Positions 14,131 through 25,156 of a stretch of 64,000 nucleotides of DNA are shown here, piece after piece. The notes under the pieces were generated by a model. It saw nothing but the letters and a program-made list of their open reading frames with translations, did no database searches and was not told the origin of the DNA. Within the stretch, counting starts at the first letter, position 1, and each line of letters starts with the position of its first letter. Source of the DNA: Silurus meridionalis (lineage: Eukaryota > Chordata > Actinopteri > Siluriformes > Siluridae); the NCBI RefSeq assembly GCF_014805685.1, contig NC_060885.1:25119632-25183631 (forward strand). The letters are read 5' to 3'. A program made the position numbers and the translations under genes.

Positions 14131-15349
14131 TGTTTGTAGGAATTAGGGCTGAGTTAGGTGGTGTTCCCTAAGGTGCATTGGAGCTGGACTCTCCAATCAT
14201 AAACTTGCTTTCATGTGCAAGAGCTTGTCAAATCTCTGGTGGGGAATGAGGTCAAAAATAGACATGAGATATACAGGTCTAGATATACTGGTTATAGGTC
14301 TTGTTGTTTTTCACTATAAATGCAGGTATTAATAGCACTATAAAGACAGAAAGGATCAAATAATTGGATAAAATTTTTTTAAGTAATTACATGGCACAAT
14401 GCAAAACAAAGTAGTGACTTCTACACAATTAACTCCAGTCAATGGAAATTGTATAGAAGTGTGCGCATGCTGTTAACGTGGTTGCTGTAAAAGATGTATG
14501 AATGATGCTGCTCGATTCATGGCCTCCTTCTTCTAATTATGTATTTGTTAGCATTCTAGCCTGTTTAAAGTCTTTGTGAGATAAAACATGCCTGTGTTTA
14601 AATATACATAGTTGTATGTGCAGAGAAGGCAGGAATTTGTGGGAGTAAACAAGAGCAGAATAGAAAGAGAGCACGAGTGTCAGGAGTGTAAATGAAATCT
14701 GTGCAGCAAACAGCTGGACAGGTTTATTTAAACATAGACCAGGCTGAGAGACTGACCCCAGTTTGACACGAAGTTGGGGGGGGGGCTCAGATGCAGAATT
14801 ATATGACTTTGATCTGCAGATGAAAATGAAAGGAGTGATGCTCTTATATACCTCTGGGCATGCCAATATGTGACTGAAGACTAATCTAGCTAATTACTTA
14901 AGTAAATGGATCTTTGGTTGAGACTTGGATAATGAAGAGAGGTGTGATGTGGGGGAGGTGTGTGTGGGTGTGAATAGTGGCTGAATGGGTAGAATACATT
15001 TTTTGATGTGTATATGAGATCAACTGCCAGTGATCTCATGGCATAGTCTCATTAGAACATCTCCACACTTTGGTCGAAAAAAGATCAACTTGATGATAAT
15101 TACATTCCAAATGCAAACTGTACCCACTATCATTTGTTTCACTGTGAAGGTTTTTGCTATGATAACAGATGTATGGAAGAGTCACCATTCCTCTTCCCGG
15201 CATAACCAATGTGCCCTTGTGTGGAATTTTAATATACATGTAAATGTAGCTGAGTGGGTTGAAATGTGATTTCATGAGTGAATTTGGTTGTCTGTGGCCA
15301 TGCACACATACTGTCACTGTGCTCAGGTTAGATTTGAGAGTAGAGCAGG

Positions 15350-15600
15350 CTGAATAAAGAAGGCTTGCTGAGGAAAACGGCCTACTTCATATGCATTTAG
15401 ATAGACAGGCTGCGATATAACCTTTTGTATCTCCAATCTGGATCTTCCCCTAATTGGTCACGCAACAAAAGCAGCTGATGAAAAAGACAATTTCTTGCTT
15501 TTAATTGGCCATTTCACGTGCCGATTGGGCTACACCTGGGTTTTTGTAATGAGAATAGGATATTATAAGGGCCCCTGCAGACGAGACAGCAATCAGTTCC
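15350..15600. promoter_or_regulatory. candidate intronic conserved element
   Basis: A dense block of factor-like words: CATATGCAT near 15389, CTAATTGG at 15451, TTAATTGGCC near 15501, the perfect CACGTG E-box at 15515-15520, and CAGCTGATG near 15471. The combination of several homeodomain cores with E-boxes over 250 unique bases is what deeply conserved Meis1 enhancers tend to look like. It needs alignment to confirm. Confidence 0.35.
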
Positions 15601-17657
15601 ACTCTTACTCTGCAAAAAAACTATGAACAAACACACACTTTTGGAGAAGTGGGTCCAGAGGTGATGGGGGAGAAAAAGGCCAGCCTTCTTTTTGCCTCAT
15701 TTGACTCATAAGTGGCTTTTATTCATCCATTTTTTTTTAAGCCCTGTGTTTTCCCTTTGCCCCCTACTCATTTCACCCAACTTCAGAGGTACCACCAGTG
15801 GCGTTTTGCTCCAAAATAGGTCCCCATTGTCCGAGGCTGGGTTGAATAGCCGCTTTCATTGTGTGGCGATGGGAAGTTGAAACTGAATGGACCGTAAATG
15901 CAGCCCTGTGGTGAGGCTGGTTTGCGCAGAGGTAAACTTTTTTACTCATAATCAAAGTGAAGTTGGCTTTAGCCACGGACTACTGCATTGACTTTCTCTC
16001 TCATACTCTTAGCCCCATTTTCACTAACTTCTTCAACTGTATCACTGGCACACAGGGTAAAGCATGATCATTCATTCATTTTCCTCACAACTACTACAGC
16101 TCCCCCTTCCCTTACTACTCATTCCCGCCCTCAATATCTTGCTCTGACTATCTCTTTCTTTCTACCTCCCTCCCTCCCTTGCCTGGTATTGTGTAGCACT
16201 TGTCCTTTGTTCCAGTCTTCTAGTGCATCTGGCCCTAGATATGGTGAGGTCCGGGAGAGGAAGCTTAAGATACCTTTAGAAACAGACATCCAAAAATAAA
16301 CAACAAAAAAAGTTAAATTGTTTCCTCAGTTTCAGGAAAAATATATAGAGTGAGGGGGAGAATAGAGCGAGAGTGGGAGAAGCAGGAAAAGCATGAAGGG
16401 CAGAGCTCAGCATATAGCCAAGAGTGACCTGCATCTGACCCTGGAGCCAGTGATTGAGGCAGAATGAAGAAGGCAATAAACGGAATGCCTAGGCCAAGAC
16501 TCCCCTTGCTCCCCACATTGTTGGTGATAAAACTCCAGACGTTCCCTCATTTAATGGTGTATTGCCATTTTGCTACATTCCTTCCCTACTCTTTTTTTCA
16601 TAGGCTATACAGTGATGTTTGATCTGGGAGAGTGATACTAGTGATAGCTGTAAAAATAAGACAATAGTTGCTTCTCTGCTTATGGACACAAAACCAGGAT
16701 TTTAAAAACCAAACATTTTCTAATTAAAGGATATTAGCAGATGAGCACATGAAATGCTCTTTGTCTATAAGTTCATTTTGTTCTTTCTTCTCCATCTTTT
16801 TTCTCCCTGTACTCTTTGCCCTCCTGAAAAGAGTAGACTGGCTATTGTTCCCTTTAAAGTCTACTAATTCCCCCCTTAAAGGATGAAATGGAAGTGTCTG
16901 ACTGTGGCAACAGCAGGGGGACATAAATCAAGTCAGAACCCCTGAGCTTCCTCTCCCAGAGGTCACAAAGGTCACAGGGTCAGCAGAGAAGGTTTCGGTT
17001 GAACTGGGTACAGAGTGACAAGAATAGTTTTGTTTGAAAAATGTTCACACTGGCAGAAACCCTCCAAATACTCTTAAGTAAACCAACAAGTACATTTTCC
17101 TATATGCCTGGTCTTTGACATTTATGCCTGCTCTTGACATTAATATACCAGTACATTTTCCACTCACTATATTTATTCCCGTGACACAAGTGTGTAAAAA
17201 AAATCTATGTCTTGAACATGTGAATCACTTCCACTATAAGGTGCAACATAGTAACCGAAACAGAGACTAAAAACACCATGACATGTCTCTCAAGCATCCA
17301 GAGAGAACGAGCAAAGTGCCATTTTGTTGGCTTAGCTGTATTTGCTTGAGGTGGTGTATATTGAAGCTGTGCATGTTTGTACAAGCTTTTAAGCTTTGTG
17401 AATTCAGTATACATTTCTATGTTGGTGGTGATTTCACTGTGACACTCCCTTCCCTCCCACATGAGGTCTTAAGGGAAAAGGAAAATAATCCCTCCTTCTT
17501 TACCTCCTCGATTAGCTGCCTGGGCAGGTCTGGTCTGTTTTAGACTGGGCCTCTGACAATGTATTTGTAGGGGTCATGAGTACAAACTACATTTCTGAAC
17601 AATGACACTTATTTCTACAAGGTGCTGAGCTGTGTTATTCTTTTTTGTCTTTTCCAG

Positions 17658-17716
17658 GTTCATTAATGCACGAAGGAGAATAGTCCAGCCAATGATCGAC
17701 CAGTCCAACCGAGCAG
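17658..17716 (+). CDS. meis1: meis1 exon completing the homeodomain recognition helix
   Basis: A 59-base exon that starts with the last base of the split W48 codon and encodes FINARRRIVQPMIDQSNRA, then leaves one base (phase 1). N51 and R53 of the INARRR stretch are the invariant DNA-contacting residues of the recognition helix, and the I at position 50 is the TALE/MEIS-type specificity residue. The acceptor is TTTTCCAG. The donor is CAG followed by GCAAGT, so the downstream intron begins with GC instead of GT. The phase, the 59-base length and the match to the next exon all support this donor. The preceding exon joins in frame with no changed residue. Confidence 0.97.
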
Positions 17717-18524
17717 GCAAGTCCTATCTACAAACTGTATTAAAGTCATTCTACTCCAGCCATGCACAAGTACACCACACAGCCTGGATGTCATAAGTGA
17801 TTGACCACTAAAATCCATTCAATTAACCCAAAGCACTAATCATGCTGACTCAGGGCTCTAATACTCCCCTTAAAATAGAAGCAAAGTAAATAGGCATTAT
17901 CGATTACATTTTTTGCAAGTGTAACAGTGGCTGTGATGTCAAATTCTCAAATACCATGATTTTTGTTTAATCAAAAACTGGTTTGAGTCAGGCAGAGGAA
18001 AATAAAATCTAAAGAATTCAAATTAAATGAGTAGAATTATATAATTGTATATTTTAGTTAGTTTGTTTGGCATCCCAGGTTTTCTTTAGTCCTCTTTACA
18101 ATGAGCAGTCCCGCTAGTGCATGGCTTGTTGTGGACTGCTTTAAAGTTTATGAGCTGTAATGGGGTTCAGAGGGCAGAGGTGCATTAGGGGACTCAAGAA
18201 GGTTCAAAGGAATTCACTGAGGTTGTGCTTTTGTTTTTGATGAAAAGACTCTCCTCTCCTGTTCCCATCTGAAATATACACTCATTATAATTAACAGGTA
18301 AAAAGAAAAGGAGCCTTCTAGTTTTCTATAGCAGCAGCAGCCACATCTGATTTTATATGAATTTATGATGCATAATTATATAAAATAGTAAGAAAGTAAA
18401 AATGGGCTAGGAAACATTAACCTGTGTGTTCATTTGATGATCAGATGATGTTTTCTCAGCAACAGAAACTTAATTAAAAGCACTAATTGACCACTGTCCT
18501 GTGCCCTCCCCCATTCTCCCACAG
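17717..18524 (+). other. meis1: meis1 GC-AG intron (808 bases)
   Basis: Begins GCAAGT and ends TCCCACAG. GCAAGT after CAG is the classical strong GC-type U2 donor. No coding exon is seen inside. An unspliced transcript would read on in frame for 27 codons (starting GKSYLQTV) to a stop near 17797. AT-rich sequence fills most of it. Confidence 0.9.
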
Positions 18525-18614
18525 TAAGTCAGGGAGCCCCCTACAACCCAGATGGCCAGCCCATGGGAGGCTTTGTGATGGACGGCCAGCAGCACATGGG
18601 AATCAGACCACCTG
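18525..18614 (+). CDS. meis1: meis1 post-homeodomain exon
   Basis: A 90-base exon, phase 1 in and phase 1 out. With the preceding G it encodes [20 protein letters not shown] followed by [10 protein letters not shown] and the first base of a Gly codon. The [16 protein letters not shown] wording matches Meis1, whereas Meis2 has SPEGQPMGSFVLDGQQ (from memory of the family), so this exon is the main basis for calling meis1. The region is part of the C-terminal transactivation segment common to both isoforms. Bounded by CCCACAG and GTAAGA. Confidence 0.97.
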
Positions 18615-19014
18615 GTAAGACCTTGGCATGTCTTGCTCTCACCTGCCATTTCCCACCTTCCCACTGATTCTAATTCTTTTGCTTCAGCCACTTTTCCAGC
18701 ATCTCAGGACTAGACCATTGTTATTCCTATTTGTTTTATTATCTCAATCCTTTCTATCTTTTTTTCTTTGTATTGCTAAAACCCTGTTAATCACCAGGGA
18801 TTTTTTTGGGGGGTTCTCATACTTCCTACTACATTTAAGCATAAATATTTGGCTAAAGCCAGACTACTAACAGCTAACTAGTTTACCTTTGCTTGCCGAT
18901 CTTGTTTCTCGATCCTCATTTACCTTTCCACAAATGTAGCTGATTTTTGTCTAGCTTTTTCCTATTTTCATGAACTCTCTCACGTCCTTTAACTATTGTT
19001 TTCTCTTCTTCTAG
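18615..19014 (+). other. meis1: meis1 intron (400 bases)
   Basis: A GT-AG intron, GTAAGA to TTCTTCTAG, T-rich throughout, with no other feature. Its acceptor competes with the one at 23085 to choose the short or the long C-terminus. Confidence 0.9.
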
Positions 19015-19108
19015 GGCCTATGAGTGGGATGGGCATGAATATGGGCATGGAGGGACAGTGGCACTACATGTAACCTTCTAGTTAACCAATCGCAAAGCAG
19101 TGTGGGAA
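19015..19108 (+). CDS. meis1: meis1 alternative exon encoding the short C-terminus
   Basis: With the carried G it encodes GPMSGMGMNMGMEGQWHYM and a stop TAA at 19071-19073. This Met/Gly-rich tail is the hallmark of the short Meis1/Meis2 isoform and looks fully conserved. After the stop, the exon continues with TTAACCAATCGCAAAGCAG to a GTAAGT donor at 19109, so it is an internal cassette exon whose last 35 bases are 3' UTR. When it is included, exon 23086 becomes non-coding 3' UTR. When it is skipped, the reading frame continues into exon 23086, since both begin in the same phase. Confidence 0.93.
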
Positions 19109-20929
19109 GTAAGTACAAAAAGACAGCCTAAATCTCTTTCCTGAGCTCTATCTTTTCTTTATATATTAATTTTTATTGGTGGTTAATGTATGATCAAAAA
19201 CAATAACTAGCTTCATTACTAATGATACAAATAATACAAAACTGCTTGTGGTGATTATAAGACCAGGGTTAACTGTGAATTTGCCAAACACCTCTGCACA
19301 TTTTCACTTAACTAAATGGTGCATAAAATCACATAAGTCGAATAAGTATGTCTAAGGGCAAAGGGTAGAAGCAAGAGAGTGTAGAAGAGGAACGGAAACT
19401 CGTTTAGGGAATGGTGAGTTGGGGATTGGGGGATTGAGGCTGAGGTTTTGGATGGGAGGGTACTGTGTGCTAGCGGGACGTTACTATAGCAACAGACTGA
19501 TTGGCAAAATGTAGGGATGCAGCAATAGTGCAGCAAGAGAAACCTGCACACTCCAACATGCCATAAATCTGTCTCAGTGTGGCTGACGTACGCGTTCCAT
19601 TAATACGCTAACCAGTACACCTTCCGTTACTCGTGCACCCCTTGGTTAAAATCATAGCCTGGTTTTTAAAATTAAAAACCTGTTCTTAGTGTGATACTTT
19701 TGTGGAGATTTTTCCATCAATCCTGACCTGGTCTACCATTTTCCTGTCTGGCTGCCCTAATAGGATTACTTATGGCAAAGGGAGAGGAAGTGAAGGAGTG
19801 CAAAATGGAGGTGTGCTCAGCAGGGTATGCAGCTTATCCTGGCCTAATTGACTATATCCAAATTAAATATGCCATCACAAGCACTGTGACAAATGGATTT
19901 GACTTATTCAGAATGCAAAAATAGAGACCATTAATGCAGCCATGCACAGAATGCTTCTGTTGTCAAAAAACTACTTCTTAGACTGTACTGTTCCAAACCA
20001 AGAGAAACATTATGATAATGCAACCCTTGCTATTTAAAGCCTCCCATCCATCTTGGCTTGTTATCTGTGTGTGTGTAAGAGAGAGAGAGAGAGAGAGGTG
20101 TGTGTCTAAACAGAGAGAGTTTATCCTCATATACAAATTCTGGCATTTCAGCAGCTGCCATAGTTCCCAGAAGACTGGCGAGCAACCTGCTTTAAACAGC
20201 CTCAATTTGCTTGCTGAATTCTGTAATTGGGCCATGTATGGAATCTCAGATGAGATAGGTTAAAGGGAGAGAAGGTGAGTGAGTGAGTTAGAGACAGTGA
20301 GAGAGAGAGAGAGAACCGGAGCGTGACAGAAATATGTCGATGTGAGAATGGCTGGTCTTTATGGCTTCATCACTGAAATTTCCTAGCTTATCTAATTTAA
20401 ATATTGTTACTTTAGTTTCTAGGTCAATTAAATGTAACTGATGTGTTTTATACTTCATGAGCAATTAAATTAATAGGTTATTACAGAAAAAAACGTTATC
20501 TTATTTGATTAAGAGAGGAAGGGTTCATTATATTTTATAAGCAATTTTCATTAGTTGGGGATTTTTCCTTAAGGCAAGATTAAGCAGTTATTTGCCAAGG
20601 AGTCCCAGGACCTGAAATTAAGGTGTTCCTAGCAGTCACATTGCAACATTACTTAAAACCATAGTCAATTAACCCATCTTAGCGAGATTATTCTTTCTAC
20701 CCCTGTCGATTATAGAGCTTATGGGTCTTGGAAACAATGTACCTGTCAGTTCAGATCCTGTGTAGTCAAGCAGAAGACCGGGGGGGTTCTGATTGCCAAG
20801 CACATGGCTGTTTTATGTCCATTCCCCAATAAACCTTCTTTTGTTATCCTTCAACATAATTACTTCTGATTTCCCCAAATATAAAAATGTGTCTCCCAGT
20901 TTTGGAGAATATATTTTCAAGTGATCAGA

Positions 20930-21466
20930 CTTGGACTTGCACAGCAAAGTGCACTTTATATTTATTTATTTTATACCACACCATTCTGCACACGGACACT
21001 TTATGGACACTCTATACCGCACACGGACACTTACGGACACTCTACACCATACCGCACACGGACACTTACAGACCCTTACACCACACCATACCGCACACGG
21101 ACACTTACGAACCCTTACACCACACCATACTGCACACGGACACTTTATGGACAACCCACCACTAAAATTGTCTATTGTTTACACTTTGGTACACATTGTT
21201 TACTGTTTCACTGTCTACTGCCATAAGGATTTTCTTTGTATATACATTTTTCTCTTTGTTCACATACATATCTTTATATATCCTTTATATCTTATATTTT
21301 ATTTTGTATAGTTTTTATACTTTATACTTTATTTATCTGCTTTTTTTCTTTCTCCCCACCCTATTCTCTTGCCGGACCGTCATATAAAGCATTTCACTGC
21401 ATGTCGTACCCTGTATGTATGTGTATTTGATGAATAAAAATTTGATTTGATTGACTTGATTTGAAC
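20930..21466 (+). mobile_element. LINE-like 3' end with TTTGATT-type tail
   Basis: The segment ends with GCATTTCACTGCATGTCGTA (21390-21409), then AATAAAAATTTGATTTGATT and degenerate copies of TTTGATT. This tail, preceded by T-rich sequence and by GCACACGGACACTT minisatellite units, is a very common fish repeat end that I recognise as the 3' part of a non-LTR retrotransposon, probably L2-like. No reverse-transcriptase reading frame is present, so it is a 5'-truncated copy. The family name is from memory and uncertain. Confidence 0.6.
20989..21153. repeat. minisatellite with about five GCACACGGACACTT units
   Basis: The 14-base core begins at 20989, 21019, 21054, 21093 and 21132, a spacing of 30, 35, 39 and 39 bases. 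The spacers are variants of TACGGACACTCTACACCATACC. The first and last units share TTATGGACA after the core. It lies inside the LINE-like 3' end. Confidence 0.9.
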
Positions 21467-22443
21467 ACCTTAATTATGGCTAATAATAAAACCATGATGT
21501 TGAGTGCCCCTTTTTCAAGCCTATGTAAGGTTTGCAGAGCTTCTACTGAAACTTCGTCTCTGCGGGGAATCCTTTTGTCTGCAATTTCTTTCCTCTCAAT
21601 CATTAAGAAGTTTGTTAACCTTCTACAAGGTCAAAATTTCCTGGCCCCCTTCACTAGTCTGAACTTTCATTTTACAAAAACATGGTCTTTGGGAATTTTC
21701 TTCTTCAGTGGTCATAATGAACTGTTGAGTCAGCCCAGTTTCAGTCCTGAAAATGCAACAACAAGCCACTTAATGTATTGACCGGCTTATTAAGTAAAAA
21801 GAAATTGCAATTTGGGGCATGTGCCCTTTGTTAAACCTGAGCCTGAGGTATTCCAGCCACAATATATTTTGTTTGAAGATTAGAAGATTATGTTTGAAGA
21901 TTAGAATCAAATATGACTGATGACCTCAGGACGAGCTCAGGACATCCTTACCAGCAAAAATAGCACTGCCTAACATACACATTTAGAAATTAGGGCAAAC
22001 ACGTGGTCATCCAAAAGCTGTTAAGCGAGCAGTGCTGGTTAATGAAATGATCAGCAAGCTCCTGTGGGTTTTGCAGAGCTGCTAAGGGGCCAGTGGCCTT
22101 TATGCTCGTGGCACACTTGCACACATCCTGGTAAATCCTCTCAAGTGACTCTCATTGTCAATTTTCGACTTTCCTTTTTAATTTGAGCACAATGGTACTA
22201 TTTCTCAATGGGAGCTTTAGAGTGAATAGCAGACCTCTACTTATTATATGTTTGAAGAGAGATAAGTCGAGCAATTGCCTAGCATAAATGCATGGCATAT
22301 TTTAGTTTTGTTACTCTTCTTCTGGAGCAAAGTGTACTATGAAACCCGAGAAACCTGTTTTAAATTTTTTTTTCTTTGCTAATATGCAATATGCATCTCA
22401 GGATTAAATCAATCATTCATCAAATAGAATAGCCTTTTATTTT

Positions 22444-22446
<3 letters not shown>

Positions 22447-22509
<63 letters not shown>
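22447..22509. repeat. (TA)n microsatellite
   Basis: A pure TA tract joined directly to the SINE at 22510. On the minus strand it sits at the SINE 3' end, so it probably grew from the SINE tail. Confidence 0.97.
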
Positions 22510-22512
<3 letters not shown>

Positions 22513-22678
22513 AGCTTGTTCAGAAAACAGGGTCAGCAATGATACAGCACCCCTGGGGCACAGATGGTTAGGGGCCTTGCTCAAGGGCCCAAAAGTGGCA
22601 ACTTGGCTATACCGGGCATGAACCCCTGACTTTCCGATTAGTATCCCAGTGCTTTAATCACTGAGATACCACTCCCCC
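22510..22678 (-). mobile_element. tRNA-derived SINE
   Basis: Read on the minus strand from 22678, the element begins GTGGTATCTCAGTGATTAAAG (RNA polymerase III A-box-like) followed by GGGGTTCATGCCC (B-box-like). It then has a body containing CTTGAGCAAGGCCCCTAACC and GCTGTATCATTGCTGACCCT, words found in very abundant fish SINEs. The 3' end passes into the TA tract at 22447-22509. It is a dead copy in the meis1 intron. The pol III boxes are degenerate, so promoter activity is doubtful. Confidence 0.75.
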
Positions 22679-23085
22679 TAAAACGTGCTGACTGATGGTG
22701 AATTTAGCCTATATATTCATCTTTACCATAAACACAAAAGGATACATGTTTTTTTTTGTTTAAACTTAGTGAAGGGGAGCCTTCTAGTTCACTAGACTTG
22801 TATTAATGTATTAATTGTATTAATGTGATTGTGGCCAGGCTGGATTAATATTGTTCTTAGAGTGATGCACTACATTCAGGAAGCTATTACCGACAGGTGC
22901 ACACCAACTGCATGTCATTTTATTTAAAGACAACATTTTAGTTTTAGCGAAAATGGTATAATGACTCTGCTATAATTTTGAAGACTATACATTTGCTGTA
23001 AATGTGTAAATATGATGCTTTGCGAGAATGACAGTATGTTTGAAAAGCAGTTTTACTAAGCACTTCTATTTTTCTCCACCCACAG

Positions 23086-23360
23086 GATTGCAGGGCATGC
23101 CAGGGGACTTCCTGCCTCATAGCGGTCCGATGGCCACGGGCATGTGCCAGCCTGCCTACAGCGGATCACAGCTCCCTCACCAGCTATGGCTCGGGCATCC
23201 GATGTGTTCCTACATTCCTGGACATCCCCTGAACTCAGCAACGTTGATGCAAGGAGGACCAACCCACCCTGTCATGCCCAAGTCAGCCTCCAGCTCCTTT
23301 ATATATCTCCCAGGAGACCCCACCATGGACGGACAAGTCTTGGACATCCACACTCAGTAG
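23086..23360 (+). CDS. meis1: meis1 terminal exon, long C-terminus
   Basis: After CACCCACAG, and with the G carried from exon 18525-18614, this encodes a 92-residue tail starting GLQGMPGDFLPHSGPMATGM, continuing through HPMCSYIPGHP and ending MDGQVLDIHTQ, with TAG at 23358-23360. The frame and start match the long Meis1/Meis2 isoforms (GLQGMPGDY... ending QVMDIHAQ). Conserved landmarks are the GLQ-MPGD start, GPM, the HP-MxSYIPGHP stretch and the DxxxxGQVxDIHxQ end. The middle is clearly diverged (for example QLPHQLWLGHPMC in place of the usual TPHPxQLRHGPPM), and I see fewer Met/His runs than in tetrapods. The tail acts in transcriptional activation in family members. If exon 19015 is included, this exon is 3' UTR. 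Confidence 0.93.
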
Positions 23361-23870
23361 TTACCTAAAGTTGCTACAAAAACGGATTCTTTAAAAACAG
23401 CTGTGATCGGGACAGGGATCTGCGATTGGTTTTCTTAGGGGGTTCACACAGCAAATATGACTTGCTCCAAAAACTGAAAAGTTCTTTTTAGGTGAGACTG
23501 GACATGCGAAACAAGCCAGCGTGCACACCATGGGATGTGTGTGCTCTTTTGCAAAGAATCAAGCTGAGACAAAAAGAAAGTTTGAACTTATTGCTATATC
23601 AGCTCCTAAAGGAGAGGGAGGCAAAGATTCTGTATACTGTTGTAAAATTACATTTGGACTCATGCAAGAACTGGGAATTAAGTATTGTAAATGCAATGGT
23701 AATGTTCTGCATATTATGTTGTTTCTAATAGATTTTTAAAAAAAAAAAGAAAAAGGATGTGAACTTTTTTCTTTCCACACTATGTGTGTGCCATCTCCAT
23801 AGACGTTTGACCTCCTCCTTAAATCTTTAAAAAAGAAATAAGTATGTGAATAAATCAATTGGTTGCATTG
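23361..23870 (+). other. meis1: meis1 3' untranslated region
   Basis: Continues from the TAG to about 15 bases past an AATAAA at 23849-23854. It includes an A-rich run at 23736-23756 and many short in-frame stops. The cleavage point (about 23866-23875) is an estimate. Longer 3' UTRs using downstream sites cannot be excluded. Confidence 0.7.
23849..23854 (+). terminator. meis1: poly(A) signal AATAAA
   Basis: The canonical hexamer lies 489 bases after the long-form stop codon, followed by the GT-rich TTGGTTGCATTG, a plausible downstream element. It is the first exact AATAAA after the stop. Confidence 0.65.
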
Positions 23871-24497
23871 ATTATTTACCAGCCCCTTTTCTTCTGATGG
23901 TGGTTTATTGAGATAGCACTACCCTTTTAAGAAAATGCTCCAGCAATTCCCTTTCCTTTTAAGCAGAATGAAAAATACTGATGATTCACAGAAACACGCT
24001 CTATTATCATGAAACAATTTGCAACATAATCTATGTCTTCCACATCTGCAGCATAGACAATTAACACAGTTAATAATAATTTCGACACATTTTCCATAGG
24101 TAAAAATGCTTTAAACCAATTGACTGGAAATTAACTTCTAGTGGAAGTAATGATTTAAGGATATACAGTAAAAGGCTATTCTGATTACCTCTTCATATAT
24201 TACCTGTACTTAATGCAGAGCACCTAACTGATACACTTCTATACTTTGGGTTTTACTGGCCACAATAGTAAACACAAATACTTCCATTCAGATCAAAAAG
24301 CTCCCTCTCTAAGAAAGCAAATTACACATTTACAACTAAATTAACAAAGACTAAAGAGATCATGATATAATATTTATAGTATAAATGTACAAATGTTTGA
24401 TTTCCCCAACAACTGTCCTTAGACATCCATTATAATTGTTTTTAAGAGATAAACAGCACGACACTGGGAAATTCCTTTTTAAAAAAAGTAGCATTTT

Positions 24498-24500
<3 letters not shown>

Positions 24501-24550
<50 letters not shown>

Positions 24551-24553
24551 CGC

Positions 24554-24586
<33 letters not shown>

Positions 24587-24600
24587 CGCTTGTGTGTGTG
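24501..24600. repeat. (TG)n with GCGTGCGCT interruptions
   Basis: A TG tract of about 100 bases interrupted twice by the same GCGTGCGCTTG unit, about 36 bases apart. This is a small higher-order duplication inside the microsatellite. Confidence 0.97.
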
Positions 24601-25069
24601 GAGTGGTATCAAACCATTGGGACAGTTTTTTTTTTTCCTGTGCCATGTTTACCACTGCATTACCACTGCATTACATAAGTGGTAAATGAATCATTGTTTT
24701 CTTTACCAAGATTTGGGAAAAGTACAAAACATGGTATACGTGTGGTTATTGGGACAATATTATTATACAGTATTTTACATAATATTTTTTTTATATTATG
24801 AGTTTAAGAAAGACAAAACTGTGACATTTTTGCATATACAGAACAGAGCAAATGGTTACTGTTTTGTTTAGGTTGTACTGTTGCATGCTCTAAGCTGATG
24901 ATTAGGACAAATGCCAGTACAATCACTAATGCAATAGCGAAATGACAGACCATATGGGCTAATATTTGCATATATGTATGAAGCATTTTAGTTAGGTGTT
25001 AGAAATTCTTTTGCTTTTAGTATGGTAATTGAGAGAAAATGAGAGTTTTCCTTTCTTGACACTTGATTT

Positions 25070-25072
<3 letters not shown>

Positions 25073-25132
<60 letters not shown>

Positions 25133-25156
25133 TACATACATACATACACACACATA
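25073..25156. repeat. (CA)n flanked by CATA repeats
   Basis: A CA core (25079-25128) flanked on both sides by TACA/CATA tetranucleotide repeats. Confidence 0.95.

Larger units (their letters stand above)
19109..23085 (+). other. meis1: meis1 last intron (about 4.0 kb)
   Basis: GTAAGT at 19109 to CACCCACAG at 23077-23085. It contains a GA tract (20078-20097), a LINE-like 3' end with an internal minisatellite (20930-21466), a tRNA-derived SINE with a TA tail (22447-22678) and a short 21-base direct duplication at 21870-21906. No further coding exon is seen. Confidence 0.9.

Noticed and set aside
20978..21160. CRISPR-like array (regular short repeats)
   Set aside because: The host is a vertebrate, the spacers are variants of one sequence and the repeats are part of a LINE-tail minisatellite.
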